Source: Parapristionchus giblindavisi
Taxonomy: Eukaryota; Nematoda; Chromadorea; Rhabditida; Diplogasteridae
Direction: 5' to 3'
Length of the DNA stretch: 64,000 bases
Assembly (NCBI GenBank): GCA_943737045.1
Contig: CALSFV010000203.1
Coordinates: forward strand, 1,787,501-1,851,500
A program made the position numbers and the translations under genes. Below, one piece after another: positions 42,980 through 55,500 of the stretch. Within the stretch, counting starts at the first letter, position 1. Every line of letters begins with the position of its first letter. Below the pieces are notes generated by a model that saw nothing but the letters and a program-made list of their open reading frames with translations, was not told the DNA's origin and ran no database searches.

Positions 42980-45665
42980 TCACTTTAGTTCTCCGAATTT
43001 ATTGGTGAATTCCTCTTGTCTCATCACCCGTTGTAATGTACGGAATCGGCAGAAGATCATCTCTCGGAAGGGAACACGAAACTCTTTGTTGTATTTACAG
43101 TAGATCATCGGATTGAGCATACTACAACGATATCGATTGAACAACACAATTCACACAGACACCGTACCTATTAGAGTATCCCAACCATAGACAGAGAGTG
43201 TCCAACCAATCCGGAATATGACTCTCCGATTGAGCGGCTTGTAGTATTGGCTTGATGAGAGCGACAATAAAGAATGGCAGCCAACAGATGATGTATATGC
43301 CCATCATTACTCCAAGTGTCTTTTGTGCCTGAAAAGAGCATTTGTCATTTCCATTCATATCGTATTCTTCTTCCTTCTTAAAGGTTAAAAGGATAGATGA
43401 GAAAGTTTACCTTATTCTCCGATCTCTGACAATGATCCGATGAATTTCGTGCATGATGAAACTGAAAGTACCGTACTGAGAACACAACCATACGAGCAAA
43501 TCATATGCGTTCAAATAAATTCACAACAAGCTAAAATCATCACGGACCATTAACTAAATTTAACAAATAATCACTTATCGGATAGAGACATATCATAAAT
43601 GCGGATAGCGTCATAAGCTCCAACCACTAGACAAATGAACAAATCGGGTTAGATGAAACGATAACAATAAATCTCTTTTGATATGATTCTGTTATGTTAC
43701 CTTTCGATACAGACTAGAATAGGTCCCATAGGTCTGGTAATAAGTGGATAGAGTCAATCTTTGATTTCGATTGTACCTTGATATTATGAAAGAGGAACGA
43801 TGGTCGATGAAGTAGTTTCCTTTCGTCTTTTCCTTCACTTGTCTGACTCGTCGAACTTGTTCTTTTGTCCGGAAGAGGAATACGGTCGGGGATCGTCTAA
43901 ATGATTTTGTTACGGCGTTTTGCCTTTTTCCTAATCCTCTCTCTGTACCTTGTTTACGTTTTGATATGCATCAACTCCGCAGATTCGATCTTGTATGGCT
44001 AATCTCTTTGCTGCACTCCATATTTTATAGTAGACAATAACCTAAATGGATTTCATTCATATCTTGCACTTTCTATTTGAATGCTTCCTTCTGCCACCCA
44101 TTCTCCCCCCCCCCCCCTCTGTTTCCTCCTTCCTCATCCCCCCCCCTCCACTTACCATGATTAGGGTTGGAACGTAGAACGATATCATCGTCGCATAAAT
44201 TTGATATCCCAGATGCTGAGTAACCTGACAAGAGTTGTTTTTGTACTTATTTATTGGCTTCGTATTCGCTTAGCATGAGATCTTATAAGAGCAAAGTACT
44301 CTTACAAAACCCCATATTTATGTGCGTATCGTTACCCCTCTAGAGACAACTTTACTTTGAAGGCTCCAAACTTATTTTATTTCTGCCAATTTTTTATATT
44401 TTGCTCTATTCGTCCTTCTCTCTAACTCTCCACTTCGTTCTCTGTGTTCTTCCATCTCAGAGTTGGTCATAAATATATGGCCCATAGGCGGATATGGCGA
44501 TTGGAGCGGGGCAAATCGAGAGTGAAGTATAGTAGATGTAGAGTACAGGAGAGAAGCGAGAGGAGGAGAGTGGAGAGAGTGAGAAGGAACGGAGAGACAA
44601 AAGGATACAGAGATGAAAATAAGGACTCCATCAATAGAATGTATTGTGAACAAGTGAAAAGACTTACTTCACATGAATCTTGTTCCGCACTAAGTTTATC
44701 CTTCTTCTCCTCAACGAGGAGAAGATGTGGGAGTATGAGAGATGACAGAGATACGATAGCGGCTATGATCCACACTACAGTAATATATGATAAGATTCTC
44801 TTTGTTGTTCTCTGAGCTGAGTATCGTAGCGGCCGAGAGATGGCCAGATATCTAAACGAAAAACATTGAAGGTGTTAATCTGATCGGGTGCTCTCGTCCT
44901 AGTGATCAGTTAAGAGAAAGAGGACTGATCACTGAGTACTACGTGTTGTTTATAGGTCCGTCTTATGTGTGATGAAGAACAAAATATGTCAGAGTGGAAA
45001 AGAGGCGATTGAATAACTTCTTTCGTGCGGTTTAACAATTCTCTACTATATTTCTTTCTCACATAACTCATCGTCGTCTTCTTGTCTTTCTTCGATCATA
45101 ACCAACACTACTTGTTGTGACTTTGTCAAGACAAAAAGATGATATGCAAGAGCGGAGATAACGAATACGAGGCAACACAGGAATAGTCAGTCAACAAAAA
45201 GATCTCTTGGAGCTAAACGAATATTGATTGGAGAAACTGACCTATCCACAGAAATCATGCACAGATTAACGATAGATGCTGTGCATAATGCGAGGTCACT
45301 TGTGGTCCATAGTTTGCATGGATAATAGCCCAATGGCCAAGTGGGCGTTACCAGTGACACCTGAAGCGATCATAGATCAGAGTCTTCAATGTTTCATCAC
45401 TATGATGTGTGCTTACAAGCGCCAGTGGCATCACAACGCAGCCGACGAAGAAATCCGCGACTGCCAGTGATACCTAGAAGAAGATATCGTATGATGAGTC
45501 TTTGTCTCCCATGAGATGAAAACAAAGGAGAAGGAAGTGGGAACTAACAAGAAGGAAGTTAGGCGGTTGTTTGAGTGTTCTCACTAGTAGGACAGCCAGG
45601 CATACCATTGCGTTTCCGGCCATCGTCGTAATTATCATCAATAACGCTATGATGATCATTCCAAT
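42980..45665 (-). CDS. Aminergic GPCR, 5-HT7-like (N-terminus missing)
   Basis: Eleven minus-strand exons (45549-45665, 45417-45473, 45242-45360, 44668-44851, 44156-44224, 43949-44041, 43777-43896, 43701-43733, 43411-43461, 43168-43328, 42980-43121) give 381 residues covering all seven helices. Class A landmarks: GNAMVCLAVLL (TM1), SLAVADFFVG with the TM2 Asp, CTASIVNLCMISVDRYLAIS (amine-binding region and DRY), SFYVPTLIM (TM5), ICWLPFFIV (TM6 CWxP), LWLGYSNSMLNPMIY (TM7 NPxxY). The TM3 residue at the usual amine-binding Asp reads TSDLALC, consistent with a biogenic amine ligand. The tail KEFRVPFREMIFCRFRTLQ then VMRQEEF resembles 5-HT7 receptors as I recall them; octopamine or tyramine is possible. 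The third intracellular loop spans four small exons. The first exon(s), encoding the extracellular N-terminus and start, must lie above 45665 and were not identified. Confidence 0.85.
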
Positions 45666-48600
45666 CTACAAAATGGACCATATCACTCTCGAGATGGATA
45701 CATATCACATTCAGCATATCCAGGATATTCATGTCAGATATCTTTCGTCCCAGTTTGTTTACGTGTGGATATGTCAGAACTCTTGTATTCATTGGAGACA
45801 TGAAAGTGAAATGGTTCCCTGTTTTGCTTTTTCACTACTGTGTATGACAATTCTCACGTAACTGCCAGCAAATCCAATCAATTTGGTCGGTCACAATAAT
45901 TTAATAATAGCTATGCATGTTTTCATCGTTCGCAGGATATTTGTGAGAATGGCGTTCTATGCTGAATGAATGGTTAGACATGAACCTATTTGTCATGAAA
46001 TAATCTCAAGCTGTTCAGACATTCGGACATTCTTCTGAGCCTCGCTTATGATTTATTGCTTGTTCGTCTCGCAACTTTTGCAGGAAACGAAGGGCCATGT
46101 CTACCCCACTTCATTGCTTATTCATGTAGTTTCTTGGTATTAAAGGTATACTGAAATGGCTCAATCAAACTGTTTTTCATGTCCACGCTTTGATTAAATT
46201 GAGAAGGTCTTCCCGGTTATATTTATCCCATGGCATACGAAAATGGAGAGGAAGAAAAAGACATTTACAGTATCATCTTGTCAGCCAATCGAACATATAT
46301 GTATACAGAGGGCTGAGAATGCGAAATTGGTCTATTTCGATGAGAGGGAAAGAGACTTCGTGGATTGGAAAATGATACTTAAGTATTCAGATGTAAGGCG
46401 CTTAAATAGTGAGAGAGAGTGAGTGCTCAAAACATTCTCATTTTGTCGAACTTAACACTGTTCCTTTTAATAGTAAACAAATTTCAAATCACAATGGAAT
46501 AGTAACTCCATGATGGAATTGATTATAAGGTAGAGCTCGTGGTGGATTGTTTGCTTTCGTTCATGCGGTATTGTCAGATACTCTAGTAGAGTCTTTTAGA
46601 GTGCGCAGAGAGGAAGAGATAGAGAATGAAGACAGAAAAGGGGAGGATAGTGGGATAAGAAAGAGGATGAAGAAGAATGGATGAAGAGATACGAACCTGA
46701 AGTGAGGTGAAAGTAGCCATCGGGAGTATGGGAGGAAAACAAGGTATTCCTTTTTAGTCTCCAATTTGATGGCCTCTCCACGAATCTCTGATTGATTAGA
46801 GGTTATTTCAAGTCATAGTTGGAAGTGACTGAGACAATAGGAAAGAGCGGAATGCATCAAAGGGAGGGACAATGAAATATGAACAAAAGAGGGAAAGAGC
46901 CCATACTTGTAAGAGCAATAATGATCGTCGATCGAGATTGACAAAAAAAGACGAAATATGAGGGGGCGTACAATTAATTCTCCATTTCACTGCACTCCTT
47001 GTCTTTCGGAATCAGAGTGAGAGGTGAAATACGAATGAACCCCAGGAATAGAATGGGAGGGGCTTTTCCACTTCAACACCTTTCTTGCCTATATAATTTT
47101 ATATCTGTTTTTGTTTTTTTTCTCTCGATGTTACGTTTGACTTCACAGTAGTTATGATGGATCACGAAATCGAAAGGGAAAAAAGGGGAACATACCTATG
47201 CTGCGATAGGGGAAAAGTGATGACTAAGAACATTGTCTAGAGTGATTGTAGATGATGAAGAGGACATGAGAAGATGAATGTATCATAGCTCAAAGCTCAT
47301 ACTCTTCCTCTCTCTCAATATCCACGCCCATCTTCTCTCCTTTACTTCTCCCTCTTAGCATATCTTCACTCTCTCTTCTCTCTTCGGAGGGTCCATTCTC
47401 TCTATCTCTACTTCTCTATACTCTCTCAGATCTAGTAGACGTTCCCCATAGAGACGAAGCATCAGTATGAATGGTAATGCTAACTGGAAGAAGAGAAGAA
47501 ACAAAGCCAGATCAGATAGTCTACCATAACTGTGATCAAGTTTGGGGGAATAATAGAAAGTGGGCGGGACAATATCGGGGCGCAATTCAAGAATGGGAAG
47601 AAATGAAGATAGTGGGAGACGAAGATAGAGAAGATGGAGAGGTCCGCCCTATAGTCCTTGTGGCAGCCAGGATAGATGATTTTTCGCTTCCTCCGTGAAT
47701 TCTTCAAATAGAATAGATGATACATCACAATAGGATACTTCTATACTGCCTTCAAGATGGAAATTGTAAGGTGAAACCTGCGCAAATAGGCGGAAATTGG
47801 AGCTAAATGCTGCCTAAAATTCTCCCAGATCCGCCCCTTCTATGGATATGCGGCTGACGATGACGCAGTAAACAGAAAATGGATAGAAATAAACGTATAA
47901 GTGGCTGATTTAGGGAAACAGGAGAACACAGAAGAGGAAGAAACGATGAGACTAAAGAAAGGAAAGGAATGAAAATGAATATATGGGAAAATAGTTGATG
48001 AATCAGTGAGCTGATCAGTGACTGAATCGAATTGGAAAAATAGAACGTATGAGGAACAAATTAAAAGAGTGAGGGAAAAACGGTGGGTGGAGTAAGTAAG
48101 AGGGCGGGAATAAAGAACTCTGAGCAAGAGGATGAAGAGGAGAGTTAGATATACAGAGTGGGGGCTCCAAAGTACAGGAACGAAGGCCTTCCAGTAAGTT
48201 GAAGGGTGTTATTGTAAAGTGAGTGAGAAAAAGAATGAGGAGCAAAGGCAACAACGAAAAGATGGTACAAAATGCAGTCCTTTACTCTTCGATCTCTTCA
48301 AGTTCTTATCTTCTTATCCTTGTATATGAATGAGAAAGACGGAAGTCAAAGAACGGTACACAATGGAAGAAAAGGGGAATATAGAATGAGACTGTCAAAG
48401 TGTTTAGATAATGTGCACGAAGCTGTAGAAAATGAAGATGAATATGGATATGATCATCAAGTTAAAAATAACGAACGGGATTCAGCGATGGACGATAAAC
48501 AGTCAGATGATAATAATAATAATAAAACTAATAATCATAATTAAAGCATAATAATCAGCGCCATGTGAATGAGAATAGAAATAGACCGAGACACTTTTTT

Positions 48601-51600
48601 CCCTCCGTTCCCCACATCATGTATCATAAATAATCTGAGGGGGGAGAACGGGATGATGAAGAAAAACAAAAGAAAACGAAACTGATATTAATAACAATCG
48701 TGGAAGATACTAATAGATGATGACAACAGATTCTCTTTCTTCGTTTATACTGAAATTAAGTCAGGAGATAATATATATGGACTTATGGTACTTCAGTTGA
48801 TCCTTATATTTATAAGTCATTGCTGCATTAATACAAATAGAGTCCGGGAATGACTCGGGGAGCGAACATGCAATATAAGAAATATAATAAAATATGATTG
48901 AGCGATAGTGATGGTGTGGATATCGCAGACAGACTGTAAGTGAATAAGTTGAAGAGGCGTTAGAAGTCAACAAGTTCGGAACACCAACACGATAAACAGG
49001 AGTGACGGGATTGATGGATGGACGAGAGTGATTGGGGGCACCAGAAGTATCATCATCATCTCTTATATGATGTAGATTGAATGAGGAAGATGAAGGAGGA
49101 AGAGCATGAGAGAGAGAGGCCCTTGTCTATCTCGTTTATCTCGCCCACCAATACACATCTGGAATAAAGAGCAAAGGAGGAAGGTTCAGATAGATAGACA
49201 TATAGATAGATAGATTGAGGATGTAGACGGGGAGAGACAATGCGCACACGAAATTCATAAGGGAATGATCGACAGACCAGACGGAGGAGGTAAGAGGGAG
49301 TAAGAGGAAAGGCGAATGAAATTGGATTGAAACGAACAGAGTAAGAAATACCGTGTTGAGATCTTGAAGAGGTAAACGAGAAAAACAATGGGAACAGTGT
49401 GTGAGTGGATGGGAGGAAAAATATGAAGGATTGCTGTTGAATGCGCTCACTCATGGGCCTAACCACTGTTGAGTCGTTCACTATTCAAACCATAACAATA
49501 TGGAGTAGTAGACCATGCAGGAAGAGTAGAGAAGAATAATAATGGACTGAGAATAAACCAAAGAAATATGGTTCAGTTAGTAGTTCATCATTGTGCAACA
49601 TGTGCTGAGACATTCCTAAAGTTTAAGGCTGCATTATTCGTTGTGATCTTTGATTTCGTCCAGGAATAAATAAAATGTTGCTGAATACTAAGAATGTGGA
49701 CGTGTACAATGTATTTATCGCAACGGATTGCAATATTCACAGCTAATACCATTTTGTTGATCGGTGTTGTCGATAAAGATGAAAGGAGAATGAAAAGAAG
49801 GAGGAATAAAGAATAGGGCCATATGGTGATAGTGTATGTGTACAAAAGAGTCGAAGACGATAAAGGAATGAACGATATTGGCATGAATGGAATCATTCTT
49901 TCTATCTCTCTTCCTGCCTTCGACATTGACTCTATCATCAAATGAAAATAGACATTTCCGTTCCCGATCCATTCCCATTTCACAAGAACACGCTCATTTT
50001 AGAATGCGATTCGGATTTGATTATGATTTGAGCAAATATGCAATTTATTACCGGTGTATTGTGCGCAAGAGATTTAGCAATATATGCTGATTATAATATA
50101 ATTTTATTATTTTCAACATTCGCCAGAAATCGATAAGAGATTAAAATTAATTTGAGTATTAGTAGAAGTGATTACAGAATGCTGGAATTATAGCGTGCTT
50201 GTGATCAATTTTGAAAGTAAAAAGTCTACAAATATGACCTATGTGTGAACAACAAGCGAAAACTTTCCGTTATGGTCCAATATGGTTCAATGAACACTTA
50301 TCCGACGGAAAGTATTGCATAAATACACGTACTCTCATCCGACAATTTCTAAGACTGAATTCGATCTTGGTCCACTGATAAAAATAGAGAAATTTTTATC
50401 AGCCGTACAATCACCAAAAATGAAAACGAAAGAATAGATTTCAGGTCAGCAAAACATGCAAATCATGAAGACCAATAGCAATAATGATGAAAATAACAAC
50501 TAAATATGACTGGAAGCTGAATAAGTACCATAAGTAGCATGTCGGGACAATAAAAGAGTAAATAAACTCATACATGAAGATAAATAATGTATAAATGCCG
50601 TAATAATCGCTTGATATGAGCGGAGGAGTGGATAGAGAGATAGGGAGGGACAAGAGATTCGGGATTGAAATCATTCTGGAGACGAGAAAGAATAGAAAGC
50701 CCAGCTGAGAGTACCAAACTGTTCTATTCTGGATATAGTAGAGCCCACTCTCTGCCCTCTTCTCTATCTCCTCATCTCAATCTATCTTCACTCTCTCTCA
50801 TATACATAAACAATCATCTATTCCATATCATTTAACTTTACTAGGCATGGATCACTTTTTCCTCCTCGTCTTCTTCTCATATTCATTGAATACCGTATCC
50901 ATTACTCTCTAGATATCGGCATATCCCATATATTTCTGTGTTATTTTTCATTATGTTGCAGATCTAGATACACTAGAGAATACAAAATCGTTGTCTTCTC
51001 ATTAATAGAAGTGTGTATGGGATGAGATTGACGGTAGTAGGGGGGGGGGAGCTCATCAATCCCCTCATTCATCTATTATATCTCCCACCTCCTTCTTCGT
51101 TTTCTGATGACTTCTTCTTCATATTCTACGATCACGCCCTCCACAATCTTCCATCTCTGTCCTTTTCTGTCTTATTCTTCTCTCCGATATTCCTCTCCTC
51201 GCTTTCAGTTACTCTTCATATCCTCCTTTTCCATTTCCCTCTTATACTCTCATTCATTCTCCTCTTCCTCTTCCATTATGAGTTCTCATCTGAATTCTTC
51301 CAAATGGGTGGTTCCCCTCTCAGATTCGACTTCATTCCATGTCCCCTTCGTAGCCTCCCCAACCCCCTCTATCTCTCATTGTTGATCTCTTGATCTACTC
51401 GTTGATCTATTACGAGCCATTAAACAGAATCCCCTTTATTAGTCTAGTTATCATTCATTCATTCTACGATCTTCGTCGTCTCCTTTCTTCTTCTACTCAC
51501 TACTCAACTACTATTCATAGAGAATAGTAAACCATTCTTGTGCCACTTTCGCCTTTCTCTTCTTTTCTCCCCATTTTGTGTTCCCAGAACCGTTCAAAAT

Positions 51601-52510
51601 ACTCTTGTAAATAAACTATCTTGTAACGGAAAGAGGGCGAAGTGGGTTAAGCGTGGGGTGAGATCTAGTATAGGCAAGAGTGGTAAATAATTTGGATGAA
51701 AGAACACTGAAACGGAAGTGTGTGAGATGTTCTGGACTCTCGAAGAGATGTTTACTTTTATTCTGATGTACGTTCATAAGAGAACTCATATAAGTATAGG
51801 CAGGGCATGTAAAGTATGAAAAGAATAAGACTAATCTTTTGGAAGTTTTCTCAGAAAATACTCTGCGAAGTCGAAAAGTTTTGTTTCAGAACAAAAGATG
51901 AAACAAAGAGTTGGAGATAGATCTGGAGAAGTCTTCGAAGTAGAACTGAGCATGAAAGTAAACAAAAAGTCGTGTTCACCTTTACTCCTTTATGCCTAAG
52001 TCCATCCTTTATGAGTGTCTTCTTCATAGACTTGTCTCTTTATTGTTGACCTGAGATGTATCTTCTTCGTCTCCACCTCCTCCTCTTCCTTCTTCCAGTT
52101 CCCATAGTTGGGTGTCGCATCACGTCCTTCTTCCACTGAATGCATAACTCTGTCTCTTCCTCTTCTCCCATCAACTCTCATCTACTCGTATACTACTTTT
52201 CATCGCTCTCTCTCTCACTCGCAGTCACTTAAACAGCAGATAAGTGTCGTCGTCTTGGTCTCATCTCTCACCATCGCTGTATTTATTGCTGAACATTCCA
52301 TGAGACTCCTCTGATAACTACTACTGCTGAAACAGTGAATCCATTCCATTCTCCCCTATCATAATCCGCATCATATCTCTCGAACCTCATCCATCTCCTA
52401 GTTATACTAAGTGATTGCTAAATCTTCTTCTTCGCTTGCCACTAGACTGTACTACTTCGCAAATCCGCCATCTTCCTTCATCTTTCATCTCTTTCAGATT
52501 AGAGTCAGAT
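45666..52510. other. Long region without defined genes
   Basis: The missing 5' exon(s) of the GPCR gene should be here. Candidate starts such as the frame ending with a GTTCGT donor near 46697 are in the wrong phase. Most of the region is GA- or CT-biased, with long frames of Ser/Phe/Leu-rich composition (49056-49481, 49588-49983 -, 51013-51393 +) and no domain. The right end holds a CTTTCAG acceptor near 52499, likely a trans-splice site for the next gene. Confidence 0.45.
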
Positions 52511-55500
52511 ATGTACAGAATCAGTCCACGCTCAGTATCGCCGAGGAAGGTGAGTCTGTATTTTTCATATGATTTATTTATTTTGACTAGATATCCCCCC
52601 ACTCAATATCTTATCATATTCCAGGTTTCAATACTGACCACACAAAGCGAGAGTGCTCTAGAGAATCAAGAAGAAGACGAAGACAAACCACAATCAAAGG
52701 TAATTACTTATTGTGAATACTAAATTAAGAGTGTATGGGATTTTTGAATCGCTTATACGCATAGAGCATAGGTGGGCACGCTGGGGGAAAGGCTGTGCGC
52801 AAATCGTGGAATTGTAATGAAAGCTATGCGCATGGCCATTTTTTAGCAGATTTGACTGGAAATTTTTCACTTTTTGCGAGGCAAAGCTATGCGCAAGGCC
52901 CTGCAAGGGAAGGCAAGGCTGTGTGCAAAAAGAATTCGTTTTCACGCGCCCACCTATGGCATAGAGTATAGAGATTATGAGAATGAATGGGATATCACTA
53001 TAACCAACGAAACTACGGTAGTTCCTCCTTTATTTGTCTTTAAATCGGTTTTCGTTATAATCACAGAGAATGCTAATCGTATATGGCAGCTGAAATTGGT
53101 TAACTAGGAAGAGATATTTGAAAATATATAATGTAATCACTTAAATACTGATTCTTGTATTCTTCTTTAATGGTAACAGCCTTTATGAGGTACATTTGGT
53201 TAATGGAGAGATCAATAATGAGTTTTATAGACATCAGTGGATCCAAATGGTATATCAGTGAAGAGAGAACACAGAGATCAAAGATCAGAAAGAGATCGAC
53301 AGGCATTCTGTGAGATCTACACACGGTGTCAACTTCCTTTATCAACTCGACGAGGAGAAAGATCTAAGAGCGAAAGGTAACATATACCTTCTCATATATT
53401 CATGGAATACAGCACTTTTCTTGATCTTTTTTAAAATTTACTTTGCACTCTTCCCCACTCTCCAATAACTATAATATAATAAGTTGTTCGATACATACAT
53501 ATATATTTTATCAATGTGCGTGTGCACGAAACGAGACAAATAATGATATCTCCCCATAACAGTGCATATGTCTTCTTTTTTAATTGTAGGATGCTTCTGT
53601 CGACGGAACCTCCTCTGATGGAAGATGAACAATCTCCGAGTAGACCATCATCAGCACAGCCAACTGCTGAAAGGGACCAAGCACCACCTTTACTCAAGAA
53701 GTTATTCACGAGTCGAAGTGCATACATTGATGTGAGTATTGCCATATCATTCCATTATAATCTTATCGGCATCCAGCTTTGGTCTTATTGTTGTTCATGT
53801 TCTGACGAAATCAGATACAAAAATGGTATAACACAGGCTATGGGCAGTAATCGAGTTGGTCTCGGTTATGTAGACCATGTCTCATCCATGCCAGATTACC
53901 TTACGAAATCGGATCTTCCTTGGTCATTGTGTCTAGAATGAAATGAAGATTGAGGGGGAGGCTCGGGGTGAAAAATGCAAGCGAGAAAATGAGATAGAGC
54001 AGAGCAGGGCCGTGTTGAGTGGTATGGTGGGTGTCTTAAGGCGACAATAAGAAGAAGAATTAGAAGAAGATTCGGGGCATAAAAAGAGACGAGAGAAGAG
54101 GAATCAAAAGAAGGGCCATCTATCAGAAATGGACTCTTCCTTTTACTCGTTAGACCGTCATTTTCTTCACTTATCTCGTTTCATTGTCCCATTCTTCGTC
54201 GTGTATCACACTCACTCTCTTCTTCCTTCTACTCGCTTTCACTCCATTCCATCCCTTTTGATCGTGTCTTTATCTCCTCCTATTCTTCATTCTTCCGAAG
54301 GACATTCATGTCATCATCTCATCCGACTCATCGTATTCTCCCTTCGAATACACATACCGTCTAAACGAAATACTTCTCCTTGTATTTCATCGATTTTCAT
54401 CTACAGTAAGCAAAAGCAATGGCTGATCAAAGAAGAGTTAGTCTTGTTCGACGATTGGTAAGTGCTCTCGTCATACTTTGCAGTTGTATTACCGTAACTT
54501 TGTTCTGCTCATTTGGCATAATCCTTTGGGATTTCTATAATGAACATATAATACCGAAACAATGGCGATCATAAAATACGACGCGGATACTGTAGAAGAA
54601 TGGAGAATAATGATTTCCGTTATATTAGTGGCGTAGTGTTATATTATTACACTTGTGAGATAGATACGGAGGACGAATTTTTTTTTAAATACTGGAGATA
54701 CAGCAGAAAATAGGAAGATCACCCAAAAAGAACGTGCGAAAAATATGTTCGGTAATATTCACATCATTTCGTTCACATCGGAAATGATCAAAAAGCATGA
54801 GAAATTCTGGGAAGTAGAGGAGGTATTTTAATAATGACTTTGTTCCAATTTTTTTCAAGTCTACTTCCGTTCTCCCAAATTATGAGGCTAGAATAAAAGG
54901 GGGAGAAGAATCGTCATCGTTTTAAACTTCGCTCGGTTGACTTTTGTCGTTGCGTGGTGTGGAAGGAGGAAGAAAAGTAGGAGGAGGTTAAGGCTCATTA
55001 GAAGTGAAATAGGAGTAGGAGGAGTCTTTAACGTGATGATGAATAGGAGATAATACTATTTGAGGGTGTGACACAATCATCATTACTTACGCCTGCAAGT
55101 ACGACAATGTTGCATCTGTATCTTATATATCTTTTAAACGATTTTCACTACTTGATTCATAGGTTTTTTTACAAAACGACTGCTTTTCCTCATCTATCAA
55201 GCTTGATAACTGTCCCGCTTGTATGAAATCCTAAATAAAATTATAGTTGACTGACACCATGAGCAGTAGATAGATAGACTTACTTACTAGTGGTTGTATA
55301 CGAACAGCTTGTTCCCCGGCTTGTTAATCCATTGATAACCCACTTTTTTTTGAATTATTGACCCACATGTAAAGCTTTAGGAATAGTTGGAGAGAGTAAA
55401 TCCAAATCACAACGAAATCCTTCTTCGTGCAGCAAGAATGGAATGGACAAATAATATGGTTCATGTTGCTATTTTCATTCGGGATATATTGATATCTTCA

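Noticed and set aside
43580..43630. Extra GPCR exon after TTTGTCTAG
   Set aside because: Its phase is incompatible with the phase-0 exons on either side, which join directly in frame.
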